Positions 8,172-16,001 are shown, counted from the stretch's first letter. The stretch: DNA of 33,696 nt from Micromonospora arborensis (GCF_003205615.1 NZ_PYBV01000043.1:1-33696); one strand, 5' to 3'. The notes: generated by a model from the sequence alone, not told the origin. Numbers and translations are program-made.

Positions 8172-9547
8172 GAGGCTGCCCACGGAGGTCCCGAACGGCG
8201 TTGGCGATGGTCACGGGGCTGCTGGCCGGTGTCGCGCTGAGCGGATGCGCCGCCGAGCCGGCCGCGGAGCTGACGGTCCTTGGTTCCTGGACCGGCGAGG
8301 AAGAGGTGGAGTTCATCCGGGTCCTGGACAAATTCGAGGCCGCGTCCGGCATTCGAACCCGGTACCAGGGGCACCGGGACGTCAGCCAGGTGCTCCAGGT
8401 GGGGATCGAGCGAGGTCGCCCGCCCGACGTCGCGATCCTGCCCCGCCTCAACGACCTGCAGCGGTACGTCAACGCCGGCCACCTGGCGCCGCTGACAGGC
8501 GCCTTCACGACCGACCCGGCCGCCGCCCCGCAGCTGATCAAGCTCACCCGCAAGATCGGGTCGGACGGCAACCCGGTCGGCGGCGAACTCGCCTACGCGG
8601 TCACGATCGCCACCCACCTGAAGAGCGTGGTCTGGTACGACCCGGCAGAGCTGGCCAAGTTCGGCCAGACTCCGCCGCGGACCTGGGAGGAGATGGTCAA
8701 CCAGACCCAGCGCCTCGCCGCCGGCCAGCAGGTGCCCTGGTGCCTCGGAATGAGTGCGCCGCCGGTCTCCGGCTGGCCGGGCACCGACTGGATCGAGGAC
8801 ATCCTGTTGCACGACGCCGGCCAGGTCGCCTACGAGCAGTGGACCCGCGGCGACCTCCCCTGGACCGCACCAGCGATGAAGGATGCCTGGGAGACCTGGG
8901 GTTCCCTGCTCCGGGTCTCGGCGGGGGAGACGGCCCGCGCCAGCCTCTACACCAAGTTCCAGGTGGCGGGGACGGGTCTGTTTCCGGGCACGGAGGCGTC
9001 GGCAAAACGAGGGTGCCACCTGGACCACCAGGGTTCCTTCGTGATCCGCGACTACCGCGAGTACCTGGACGAACTGCCCAGTCCGACGGATAGCGCGTCG
9101 CCTGCCCCGTCGTTCACGTTCTTCCCGACGCCGCCGCCGGCCGGAAAGACGGACAACTCGTCGCTGCAGGAGGTCTCCGATGACGTCGCGGCCATGTTCC
9201 GCGACACCGAGCCGGCCAGGAAGCTGATGAGCTACCTCGCCTCCGAGCAGGCGCAGACGGCCCGGCGTGCGGAGACCGAGGACGTGGCCTTCAGCCGGCG
9301 TACGCCGACGGCCGAATACCCGGACCCGGTCACGAAGGCGGTCGCGGCGCGGTTGCACACCGGCACCATGTGCTGGGACGGTGCGGACCTGCTGCCGGCG
9401 GCGATGGCCACGGCCTTCGAGCGGGCGGTCCTGGTCTACCTGGAAGCACCGGAGCGCCTGGACGTTCTGCTCACCGAACTCGAAGCGGTGCGAGGGAAGT
9501 TGTCGAAGGCCGAGTGGATGGATCTCCAGTGCGTTCCGACCGCGTGA
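8168..9547 (+). CDS. Extracellular solute-binding lipoprotein, family 1
   Basis: 459 residues. The N-terminus is a lipoprotein signal peptide: basic start, hydrophobic stretch, then the LSGC lipobox with C27 as lipidated cysteine. The mature part follows the family 1 (sugar/oligosaccharide) binding-protein plan: LTVLGSWTGEEEVEFIRVLD, F-E-A-x-S-G-I, RPPDVAILPR, a hinge with LKSVVWYDPAELAKFG-x-x-PPRTWEEM, and a C-terminal lobe. A Pro/Ser-rich insert at about 312-335 interrupts the C lobe. No permease or ATPase gene is nearby, so it probably serves as a sensor input and not a transporter. The start ATG overlaps the preceding stop (ATGA), tying it to the four-TM protein. Ligand unknown. Confidence 0.88.
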   Translation: MRGCPRRSRTALAMVTGLLAGVALSGCAAEPAAELTVLGSWTGEEEVEFIRVLDKFEAASGIRTRYQGHRDVSQVLQVGIERGRPPDVAILPRLNDLQRYVNAGHLAPLTGAFTTDPAAAPQLIKLTRKIGSDGNPVGGELAYAVTIATHLKSVVWYDPAELAKFGQTPPRTWEEMVNQTQRLAAGQQVPWCLGMSAPPVSGWPGTDWIEDILLHDAGQVAYEQWTRGDLPWTAPAMKDAWETWGSLLRVSAGETARASLYTKFQVAGTGLFPGTEASAKRGCHLDHQGSFVIRDYREYLDELPSPTDSASPAPSFTFFPTPPPAGKTDNSSLQEVSDDVAAMFRDTEPARKLMSYLASEQAQTARRAETEDVAFSRRTPTAEYPDPVTKAVAARLHTGTMCWDGADLLPAAMATAFERAVLVYLEAPERLDVLLTELEAVRGKLSKAEWMDLQCVPTA

Positions 9548-9561
9548 GAGGGCAGTGAACG

Positions 9562-9903
9562 ATGACGGAGTTGCGCAGGTTCGACCTGGAGGGCGGCGGG
9601 TCGGTGGTGGTCGAGGTCGACGGTAGGGCCGGCGTGACGCCGGCCGGCAACGCCGGCAAGGTGGTCCGCGAGGCGCGGGCGACGTTCGACCGGGCGCTCT
9701 CGGAGGTACGCGACGCCGCCTCCGCCGCGCTCGGCCAGTTCCAGTCGATGGCCCACCGTCCGGACGAGGTGGAGATCACCTTCGGGGTGCAGCTGACCGC
9801 GGAGACCGGCGCGGTGATCGCCCGAACCGGCGTCCAAGGCCAGCTAACGGTAACGGTGCGCTGGCACCGCCCACCCCAACCCCACCCCCCGGCACCGTCG
9901 TGA
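9562..9903 (+). CDS. CU044_2847 / TRYPCO1 (trypsin-co-occurring domain 1) family protein
   Basis: 113 residues: an N-terminal beta segment (RFDLEGGGSVVVEVDG), an amphipathic helix (about 40-70) and a strand pair EITFGVQLTAETGAVIARTG followed by GQLTVTVRWH, ending in a proline-rich tail. The EITFGVQL...GA(V/I)IA...G...L.V...W pattern is the hallmark I recall for CU044_2847/Trypco1 proteins, which are repeatedly found beside trypsin-like proteases in actinobacterial conflict islands. Their biochemical role is not known; a substrate or adaptor role for the protease is an inference. GAGAGGG lies 14 bp before the ATG. It is the last gene of the operon, and its TGA stop lies inside a strong hairpin. 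Confidence 0.82.
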   Translation: MTELRRFDLEGGGSVVVEVDGRAGVTPAGNAGKVVREARATFDRALSEVRDAASAALGQFQSMAHRPDEVEITFGVQLTAETGAVIARTGVQGQLTVTVRWHRPPQPHPPAPS

Positions 9904-9958
9904 TCAAGAGGTTTGCGTCACGCCACGCCACGGTCCGCGACGCAAACCTCTTGATCAC
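9900..9958. terminator. Perfect 20-bp inverted repeat ending the protease-kinase operon
   Basis: GTGATCAAGAGGTTTGCGTC at 9900-9919 is exactly complemented at 9939-9958, with a 19-nt loop. The left arm contains the stop codon of the TRYPCO1 gene. There is no T-tract, as is usual for actinomycete terminators. It separates the operon from the downstream oxidoreductase on the same strand, and its symmetry also fits a dispersed repeat element. Confidence 0.7.
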
Positions 9959-10017
9959 CGCGGAGGGCGGGTCGGCTGTGCACGTTTGTGCTGGGCTTCG
10001 GCGGGAAACGGCCCGCA

Positions 10018-11319
10018 ATGACGAAACCTCGTGTGGTGATCGTGGGAGCCGGGTTCGCCGGTTACCACGCGGCGAAGACGTTGAGCCGGATCGCCCGGGA
10101 CCGGGCCGAGATCGTGGTGCTGAACTCGACCGACTACTTCCTCTATCTCCCACTGCTGCCCGAGGTGGCGGCCGGCGTGGTCGAGCCCAAACGGATCGCG
10201 GTGCCGCTGACCGGAACGCTCAAGGGCGTACGGGTGGTGATCGGCGAGGCCGACCACGTCGACCTGCAGAACCGCTGGGTCGGCTTCACCCAGGCGGAGG
10301 GGGAGAAGAACCGGCTGGCGTACGACCGGCTGATTCTCGCCGTGGGCAGCGTCAACAAGCTGCTGCCCATCCCGGGGGTGACCGAGTACGCGCACGGCTT
10401 CCGCGGGCTGCCCGAGGCGGTCTACCTGCACGACCACATCGTCCGTCAGATCGAGTTGGCCGAGCAGGCCGAGGACCCGGCCGAGCAGCAGGCCCGCTCC
10501 ACGTTCGTGGTGGTCGGGGCGGGTTACACCGGCACCGAGGTCGCCGCGCACGGGCAGTTGTTCACCGACGCGTTGCACGCCCAGCGGCCCCGACTCACCG
10601 TCCGCCCCCGCTGGATGCTGCTCGACGTCGCGCCCCGGGTGCTGCCGGAGCTGGACAAGCGGATGTCGGACACCTCGCACAAGGTGCTCAACCGGCGTGG
10701 TGTGGACGTCCGGATGGGCACGTCCGTGGCCGAGGCGACCTGCGACGGGGTGAAACTCACCGACGGCGAGTACGTGCCGACCTGCACGCTGGTGTGGTGC
10801 GTGGGGGTACGCCCCGACCCGTTCGTCAACGAGCTGGGCCTGCGTACCGACCGGGGTCGGCTGGTGGTCGACGAGTTCCTCAACGTCCCCGGCTACCCGG
10901 AGGTGTACGCCTGCGGCGACGCCGCCGCGGTGCCCGACCTGGTCAATCCGGGTCAGATCTGCGGGATGACGGCCCAGCACGCGCAGCGGCAGGGCAAACG
11001 GGCGGCACACAACATCGCCGCGTCGTACGGCTTCGGCCGGCGCAAGCCGTACAAGCACCACGACCTGGGCTGGGTCGTCGACCTGGGTGGCAAGGACGCG
11101 GCGGCGAACCCGTTGCAGGTGAACCTGGCCGGGCTGCCGGCCAAGGCGGTCACCCGGGCCTACCACCTGATGGCGATGCCCGGAAACCGTACGCGGGTCA
11201 GTGCCGACTGGGCGTTGGACGCCGCGCTGACCCGGTCGGCGGTTCAGCTGGGGCTGGTGCCGGCCAACGCCGTGCCGTTGGAGAGCACCACACCAGAGGT
11301 CGCGACCCGATCCCGCTGA
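10018..11319 (+). CDS. NAD(P)/FAD-dependent oxidoreductase, NDH-2 type
   Basis: 433 residues of the pyridine-nucleotide-disulfide/NDH-2 family, enzymes that pass electrons from NADH through FAD to a quinone at the membrane surface. The FAD-binding GxGxxG is at the N-terminus (VVIVGAGFAGYHAAK). A second Rossmann motif (FVVVGAGYTGTEVAAH) binds NAD(P)H, and VYACGDAAAVPD is the C-terminal FAD motif. LPLLPEVAAG and DRLILAVGSVN fit NDH-2-like enzymes. The 110-residue C-terminal part (after about 320) is longer in helix-forming residues than simple reductases and could be the membrane-binding region. ATG 10018 is chosen at the start of the first Rossmann strand. The ribosome binding site is weak. 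It is preceded by the strong hairpin and so probably transcribed on its own. Confidence 0.88.
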   Translation: MTKPRVVIVGAGFAGYHAAKTLSRIARDRAEIVVLNSTDYFLYLPLLPEVAAGVVEPKRIAVPLTGTLKGVRVVIGEADHVDLQNRWVGFTQAEGEKNRLAYDRLILAVGSVNKLLPIPGVTEYAHGFRGLPEAVYLHDHIVRQIELAEQAEDPAEQQARSTFVVVGAGYTGTEVAAHGQLFTDALHAQRPRLTVRPRWMLLDVAPRVLPELDKRMSDTSHKVLNRRGVDVRMGTSVAEATCDGVKLTDGEYVPTCTLVWCVGVRPDPFVNELGLRTDRGRLVVDEFLNVPGYPEVYACGDAAAVPDLVNPGQICGMTAQHAQRQGKRAAHNIAASYGFGRRKPYKHHDLGWVVDLGGKDAAANPLQVNLAGLPAKAVTRAYHLMAMPGNRTRVSADWALDAALTRSAVQLGLVPANAVPLESTTPEVATRSR

Positions 11320-11346
11320 GCTGCTGCCACGGCGTCGGACCGTCGG

Positions 11347-11390
11347 CCGCCGGCTGCGCGTGCTTCGGCCGCCCGCTGCGCGTGCTTCGG
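11347..11390. repeat. 22-bp tandem duplication
   Basis: Two adjacent 22-bp units (11347-11368 and 11369-11390), sharing GCTGCGCGTGCTTCGG and differing at one base, lie between the convergent oxidoreductase and AI-2E genes. This is probably a local slippage product. No hairpin terminator is obvious here. Confidence 0.8.
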
Positions 11391-11425
11391 TCGGTCGCCG
11401 AGCACGCGACGTGCCCTGCGGCCGG

Positions 11426-12526
11426 TCAGCCCTGGTGGGCGGGACCGGCCGGTCGGCGTGGCTGTGCGGCCGGACCGGTCGGCGGGGTGGGTCGAAGCCG
11501 GCGTGGGCCGTACTCGCGTAGCAGCGTCTGCACGATGCCGGCGGCGGGGATGGCCAGCAGCGCGCCGAGCAGGCCCGCCAACTCCGCCGCGAGCAGCACG
11601 CTGACCAGGACGGTCAGCGGGTTGAGTCGGACCGCGCGGGACAGGATGAACGGCTGGAGCAGGTGGTTCTCCACCTGCTGGTAGATCACGAAGAAGACGA
11701 GCACCACCACCCCGGCGGTGGGGGAGTGCAGGAAGCCGGCACCGGCCGCGATGACCGCGCCGAGCGTCGCACCGACCAGCGGTATCAGGTCGGCCACCGC
11801 CACCAGCAGGGCGATCACGGCGGCGAACGGCACCCCGGTGAGGACCAGCACCACGAAGGTCAACGCCCCGCAGATCACGCTGATCAGCAGGTTGCCGGTG
11901 AGGTACCCGGTGATGGTCCGGGACACCTCCCGTCCGACCCGGCGCAGCCGCTCACCCTGGCCGTCCCCGCCCGCCGCGAGCACGCCGCGGGTGATCCGCG
12001 GCGCTTCCAACACCATCAGGTACGCAAGCACGATGACCGTCACCACCCCGGCGACCGTCTCGACGACGCCCCGCAGCACGCCGACCGCGGGTTGGCGCAG
12101 TCGGGTGCCAAGATCGCGCAGCTGCTCGGAGTGCTCGCTGACGTAGCGTCGCGCGCCGGTGCGCTCCAGCAACTGCCCCAGCGGGCCTCGGCCGGCGCGG
12201 GCGTCGTGCACCAGCCCCGGCGCCCGGTCGGCGAACCGGCCCAGTTCCCCGAACAACGGCACCAGGATGAGCGCGGCCAGGATCGCCAGCAGCACGAACG
12301 CGGCCAGGAACACCAGCAGGGTGGCCAACGACCGACGCCGTACGAAACGGCGTTGCAACCGGTCGACGAGGGGCTTGAGCGCGACGGCGAAGAACGCCGC
12401 GACCACCGCCCAGACCAGCACCCGGCGGGTCGCGTAGACAAAGGCGAGCGCGAACGCGGTCGCCAGCACCAGACTGATCACGATCAGGGTCCGGCGGGCG
12501 GTCACCCGATCGTCGGCGTTGCTCAT
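11426..12526 (-). CDS. AI-2E family transporter (PerM/YdiK/TqsA type membrane protein)
   Basis: 366 residues with about seven or eight membrane helices in the family's arrangement: two N-terminal helices (VLVWAVVAAFFAVALKPLVD...), one long helix (LATLLVFLAAFVLLAILAAL), a soluble helical segment (about 95-155), then a block of helices with the family motif VADLIPLVGATLGAVIAA and the later QVENHLLQP. Members export autoinducer-2 or small ions/solutes; the substrate cannot be told from sequence. The start MSNADDRV at 12526 is chosen because upstream residues in the same frame look non-coding. It is 58 bp downstream of the spermidine-synthase-like gene on the same strand, so the two may be co-transcribed. 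The C-terminal tail is proline-rich. Confidence 0.88.
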   Translation of the reverse strand: MSNADDRVTARRTLIVISLVLATAFALAFVYATRRVLVWAVVAAFFAVALKPLVDRLQRRFVRRRSLATLLVFLAAFVLLAILAALILVPLFGELGRFADRAPGLVHDARAGRGPLGQLLERTGARRYVSEHSEQLRDLGTRLRQPAVGVLRGVVETVAGVVTVIVLAYLMVLEAPRITRGVLAAGGDGQGERLRRVGREVSRTITGYLTGNLLISVICGALTFVVLVLTGVPFAAVIALLVAVADLIPLVGATLGAVIAAGAGFLHSPTAGVVVLVFFVIYQQVENHLLQPFILSRAVRLNPLTVLVSVLLAAELAGLLGALLAIPAAGIVQTLLREYGPRRLRPTPPTGPAAQPRRPAGPAHQG

Positions 12527-12584
12527 CCGCGGCGACTTCCCCGCACTCGCCGTCGAAAACCCGGCATTGCGGACGGGACGGCGA

Positions 12585-13379
12585 TCAGCGGCGCCGGGGA
12601 TCGTCCGCGTCGGTGACGGGGTGGGCGCCGGCGACGAACGTGTCGAGTGCGGCGGCGTGCAGCAGACCACCGGGTACCGGATCGCGCAGCGCGGCCACCG
12701 CCAACCGCCCCACCGGCAGCCCACCGGGTCGGGACGTCGCGGCCAGCACCAGGTTGCCGTACCGCCGGCCGCGCAGCATCCGCCGGTCGCCCAGCACGCA
12801 CACGTCGGCGAAGACCGCCCGCAACGTGGCCACCTGCACCCGCGTGCCGACCAGGGGCGGCAGGTCCGTGACGTTGACCAGGTACGACCCGTCCGGGCGC
12901 AGGGTGCGGGCCACCTCGGCGGCGAACTCGACGGTGCGTACGTGCCCCGGCATCCGGGCCGCCCGGTAGATGTCGGCGATCACCAGGTCGTACTGACCGG
13001 TCGGGGTGGCGGTGAGCGCGTCCCGGGCGTCGGCGACCTCCACCCGCACCTCGGGCGGCAGCGGCGGCAACTCCTGGGCGACGAGCTCGACCACCGCCGG
13101 GTCCCGCTCGACGACCCGTTGCGGGGAGCCGGGGCGGGTGGCAGCCAGCCAACGCGGCAGCGTCAACGCGCCCCCACCGAGGTGCAGAACGCTCAGCGGG
13201 GCGCCCGGCGGGGCGGCCAGCTCCACCGCCGAGGCGATCCGCCGGACGTACTCGAAGTGCAGGTGCCGGGGATCCTCGACATCCACGTACGACTGCTCGA
13301 CACCGGCGGACAGCAGTATCCGGCCGGTCCGGCGGACCGGGTCGGCGGCCAGCTCCAACCGGTCGGCGGCGCGGTTCAT
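12585..13379 (-). CDS. Spermidine synthase-like (SpeE-fold) methyltransferase-like protein
   Basis: 264 residues. The N-terminal small beta domain (YVDVEDPRHLHFEYVRRI) is followed by a Rossmann nucleotide-binding core: LHLGGGALTLPRWLA (motif I), VVERDPAVVELVAQ (acidic end of strand 2), DARDAL and YDLVIADIYRAARMP. This is the polyamine-synthase fold, but the usual D-x-x-D-P-x-x-P aminopropyl-acceptor motif is replaced by D-I-Y-R-A-A, so true spermidine synthase activity is doubtful. Actinobacterial genomes carry many such 'fused or single SpeE-like' proteins of unknown substrate. ATG at 13379 (MNRAADR) precedes the first recognisable strand. It forms a probable unit with the downstream AI-2E gene. 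Confidence 0.8.
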   Translation of the reverse strand: MNRAADRLELAADPVRRTGRILLSAGVEQSYVDVEDPRHLHFEYVRRIASAVELAAPPGAPLSVLHLGGGALTLPRWLAATRPGSPQRVVERDPAVVELVAQELPPLPPEVRVEVADARDALTATPTGQYDLVIADIYRAARMPGHVRTVEFAAEVARTLRPDGSYLVNVTDLPPLVGTRVQVATLRAVFADVCVLGDRRMLRGRRYGNLVLAATSRPGGLPVGRLAVAALRDPVPGGLLHAAALDTFVAGAHPVTDADDPRRR

Positions 13380-13436
13380 GACCGGCACGCTAGCCGAGCC
13401 CACGGTCCAGCCCGCCCGTGGCCCGGCGTGGCCGAC

Positions 13437-13474
13437 GGGCCGGCGCGGCGGGGTCGCCCCGCGCACGCCGGCCC
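13437..13474 (-). terminator. Hairpin downstream of the DUF2267 gene
   Basis: GGGCCGGCG (13437-13445) pairs with CGCCGGCCC (13466-13474), with a further inner GC-rich pairing around CGGGGTCGCCCCG. It starts about 20 bp past the stop of the minus-strand gene at 13495 and precedes the start of the next minus-strand gene. No T-tract is present. Confidence 0.55.
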
Positions 13475-13494
13475 GCACCTGTCGCTGGCGCTGG

Positions 13495-14472
13495 TCAGCC
13501 GCCGGCCATCCCGGCACCCACCTCGTCGATCGCGTCGTCGATCTGACGGGCGAGGTCCACGTCGAGCGCGGTCACCCCGTTGGCCTGAGTGGTCCGTACG
13601 GTCAACACGGCGGCGGTGTCACCGGGACGTCCGATGCTGGGGCCACGGCCGGTGTCCTGGCGCATCCGGTCCAGCCGGTCGAGCACCCGGTCCAGGTTGT
13701 CCGCAGGCAGCGCGACCACCCGGTAGAGGCCCTGGCTGTCGCCGGACCAGTACGGCAGGTCGTCGAGCGCCGCACTGATCTCGTCCGGGTCCAGGGTCGG
13801 TGTGGTGGTGGAGGCGCCCACGAGACCACCGCCGGCCTCCGGCGGGTTCAGCAGGTCACGCAACCCGTCGGGTACGTGCAACGACTCGACCAGGTCGCCG
13901 TCCTGCTCGGCGAGCGCGGCGAACGTCGCCTCGGCCTGGTACCGGGCCTGCTCCGGGGTGTTGCCGCTGATCCGGCCCACCTCGGCCAGGAAGCCGGCCA
14001 GCTCATGGTGCCGCTCGATGCCGTCGACGGGCAGCACGTCGTGCAGGGACGCCGGCACCGCCGCGAGCAGTCGTTGCCGCTCGGCCGCCTCCAGGGCGAA
14101 GGCGAGGACCAGCACTGTCGCCTCGGTGCCCACCTTGGCCGTCTTGAAGTCGACCCCGGCCCGCCGACGGACCTCGTCGACCAGGTCGTGGTAGCCCATG
14201 CTGTTCACGCCGGCCGCTCCGCCCGGTGCGGACGGCTGAGGCCGTGGATTGTCGGCAGTGCCGACCTGCGGCGGTGCCGGCCCGCCACGCGTACTGTCCG
14301 GTTTGTGGGGCCCGGCCGCCGGTGGGCCGGCCCGCTTGCCGCTCTCCAGGCTCTTGAGCTGCTTGGAGGCGCTCAGGCTGGCACCGATCTCGCTGGGCTG
14401 GCGACTCTGTTCGCGGGCCTGCCGGGCCAGAGCCCGACGCCGCTGGTTGTCGCCCTCCATCTGCTTGCGCAT
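13495..14472 (-). CDS. DUF2267 protein fused to a pterin-4a-carbinolamine dehydratase-like domain
   Basis: 325 residues in three parts. Residues 1-90 are basic and then proline-rich (GDNQRRRALARQAREQ..., SASKQ). Residues about 93-215 are a DUF2267 domain (YHDLVDEVRRRAGVDFKTAK ... FALEAAERQRLLAAVP ... HVPDGLRDLLNP). Residues about 228-320 resemble pterin carbinolamine dehydratase: DEISAALDDLPYWSG...LYRVVALP..., then TVRTTQANGVTALDVDLARQIDDAI. In active enzymes an HHP motif and TH stand in this fold; here the HHP region reads GPSIGRPGD and TH is TT, so catalysis looks lost. ATG 14472 has GGAAGGG upstream. Function unknown; the fusion suggests a binding module. Confidence 0.78.
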   Translation of the reverse strand: MRKQMEGDNQRRRALARQAREQSRQPSEIGASLSASKQLKSLESGKRAGPPAAGPHKPDSTRGGPAPPQVGTADNPRPQPSAPGGAAGVNSMGYHDLVDEVRRRAGVDFKTAKVGTEATVLVLAFALEAAERQRLLAAVPASLHDVLPVDGIERHHELAGFLAEVGRISGNTPEQARYQAEATFAALAEQDGDLVESLHVPDGLRDLLNPPEAGGGLVGASTTTPTLDPDEISAALDDLPYWSGDSQGLYRVVALPADNLDRVLDRLDRMRQDTGRGPSIGRPGDTAAVLTVRTTQANGVTALDVDLARQIDDAIDEVGAGMAGG

Positions 14473-14671
14473 GGTGGCACCCTTCCGCTGGGGATCGTGA
14501 CTGCGCCAGTCGCCTTCCCGCCGTCCCGGGAGCCGAAACGGACGCTGCCGGCCGGGTCGGCCCGGTGTCCGTGGCGCTTCATCCGGCGGGGGTGAGGAGC
14601 GCTCACCCGCTCGGGGCGCACGATCGGGTCAGGACCGAGGTTCTTCCGAGGTACGCGGAAGGAAGGTCGTC

Positions 14672-14986
14672 ATGAAGCAGATCGTCGAGATCGTTCCCGC
14701 CCGAGCCGGTTGGTACGCCCGCTGGCAGCTCGCACCGGAGGTCACCAGGTGTTACCCGGTGAGTCTGTGGGCGCTGCTGGAGGAGGCCGACGGAACCGGC
14801 CGTGAGGTCATCGGCATGGACTGCATCGGCCAGTGGCCTGGCGCGGACGACAACGAGGCGGGTGGGCAGTTCGTCCGCTATCTCTACCACACGCCCGATT
14901 CGGGAGAGCCCGAGGACGTCGACCCGACCCCGACCGGCGAGCTGCGCGAGAACGGGCCCCGGCTCCAGCCGATGACGGCACCCTAG
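14672..14986 (+). CDS. Small hypothetical protein
   Basis: 104 residues, soluble and acidic. It starts MKQIVEIVPARAGWYARWQL and continues as an alternating strand-helix pattern (VTRCYPVSLWALLEEADG, REVIGMDCIGQW, QFVRYLYHTPDSGEPE). The ATG at 14672 has an excellent GGAAGGAAGG about nine bases upstream, and a clear terminator follows, so it is very likely a real single-gene transcript. I do not recognise the family. Rich in tryptophan and aromatic residues in the first 70 positions, with a disordered C-terminal tail. It diverges from the DUF2267 gene across a 199-bp spacer that shows no other gene. Confidence 0.75.
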   Translation: MKQIVEIVPARAGWYARWQLAPEVTRCYPVSLWALLEEADGTGREVIGMDCIGQWPGADDNEAGGQFVRYLYHTPDSGEPEDVDPTPTGELRENGPRLQPMTAP

Positions 14987-14996
14987 ACCTTCCTCC

Positions 14997-15029
14997 GGCC
15001 CCCGACCCCAGGTCCCAGGGTCGGGGGCC
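14997..15029 (+). terminator. Rho-independent-type terminator
   Basis: GGCCCCCGACCC (14997-15008) pairs perfectly with GGGTCGGGGGCC (15018-15029) over a 9-nt loop, 10 bp after the TAG stop of the small gene. It is followed by a weak GTCTTT. It lies between convergent genes and could serve both. Confidence 0.75.
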
Positions 15030-15077
15030 ATCCCCGTCTTTGCGGATCCCGGCGGTCGTCGCCACACCACGAACAGA

Positions 15078-15986
15078 TCAGCGCGCAGCTTCGGTACGCA
15101 AGGGGTAGGCGACGCCGGTCGCCGCTTCGGACATCGCCCACAGGCGCCGTCGTGTGGCCGGGTCGCAGGCACGTTCCGGGGCCGGGTGCCGCTTCGGGGC
15201 GCCCTTGAACTGGCCGGGACCGCCCGGTCCGTAGTACTCGCCGCCGGCGGCTTGCGGGTCGGTGGCCGCCCGTAGTACGGACAGTGCACCGGCCTGAGCA
15301 GGCTGGGTAAACAGCCACCCGATCGTCGCGTTGGCCACGCGGAAGCCTGGCGATGCGTCACGAAACAGGCTGGTGCGCGCTCCGCCCGGATGGGCCGCGA
15401 GGCTGATCGTCGATGAGTCGGACGCGGCGAGTCGATGCTGCAGTTCGAACGCGAACAGCAAATTCGCGAGTTTCGAGGCGTTGTAGGCCGTGGCTGGCCG
15501 GTACCCGTCGAGGTTCCTGAGGTCGAGGTCCGTGACGGACCCTGCGGCGGCCGCCTTGCTGCTGACCGTGACGATCCGCCCGGCCGGTGATCGCTCGAGC
15601 AGGTCGAGGAGGAGGCCGGTCAGCGCGAAGTGGCCGAGGTGGTTGACGCCCATCTGAGACTCGAAGCCGTCCTCGGTGCGCTGTGCCGGCTGCCACCACA
15701 GACCGGCGTTGTTGATCAGGATGTCGAGTCGCTCGAAGCGCTGGTGGAGGTCGCTTGCCGCTTGCCGCACGGTTTGCAGGTTGGCGAGGTCGAGTGCGAG
15801 GACGCTGCCGCTGCCGGGTAACGCACGCACGGCGTCCGCACCGCGTGCCGCGTGGCGAGCGCCGATCACCACGTGGGCTCCTCGTGCGCTCAGAGCTATT
15901 GCCATTTCCCGGCCGATGCCGGCGGTAGCTCCGGTCACCAGCGCGGTGGTGCCGTCGAGCCGGGGTATGTCGCGCGCACTCCACAT
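15078..15986 (-). CDS. Short-chain dehydrogenase/reductase, retinol-dehydrogenase/oxidoreductase type
   Basis: 302 residues, a classical SDR. The NAD(P) motif is TGATAGIG (residues 18-25), followed by NNAG at 92-95, catalytic Ser near 142-143 (VSS) and Tyr168-x3-Lys172 in YNASK. The basic residues after strand 2 (ARHAARG) suggest NADP preference. The C-terminal region (GGEYYGPGGPGQFKG) is like that of the WWOX/retinol dehydrogenase-type group. It is transcribed divergently from a TetR regulator across an 84-bp spacer holding two matching operator-like repeats, so it is very probably the TetR target. The start at 15986 begins MWSARDIPRLDG, just before the Rossmann strand. By eye, third-position GC is somewhat lower than in neighbours, which may mean acquisition together with the regulator. 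Confidence 0.9.
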   Translation of the reverse strand: MWSARDIPRLDGTTALVTGATAGIGREMAIALSARGAHVVIGARHAARGADAVRALPGSGSVLALDLANLQTVRQAASDLHQRFERLDILINNAGLWWQPAQRTEDGFESQMGVNHLGHFALTGLLLDLLERSPAGRIVTVSSKAAAAGSVTDLDLRNLDGYRPATAYNASKLANLLFAFELQHRLAASDSSTISLAAHPGGARTSLFRDASPGFRVANATIGWLFTQPAQAGALSVLRAATDPQAAGGEYYGPGGPGQFKGAPKRHPAPERACDPATRRRLWAMSEAATGVAYPLRTEAAR

Positions 15987-16001
15987 GGCGTCTCCTATAA
16001 T

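Noticed and set aside
1670..9903. The six-gene operon as a known phage-defence system such as CRISPR, restriction-modification or a nuclease-effector Avs/CBASS locus
   Set aside because: No nuclease, nucleotide cyclase, methyltransferase or membrane-pore effector is encoded; only the trypsin and TRYPCO1 parts hint at conflict biology.
9900..11684. 594-residue open frame across the oxidoreductase gene
   Set aside because: Shifted-frame shadow; the FAD and NAD motifs are in the frame beginning 10018.
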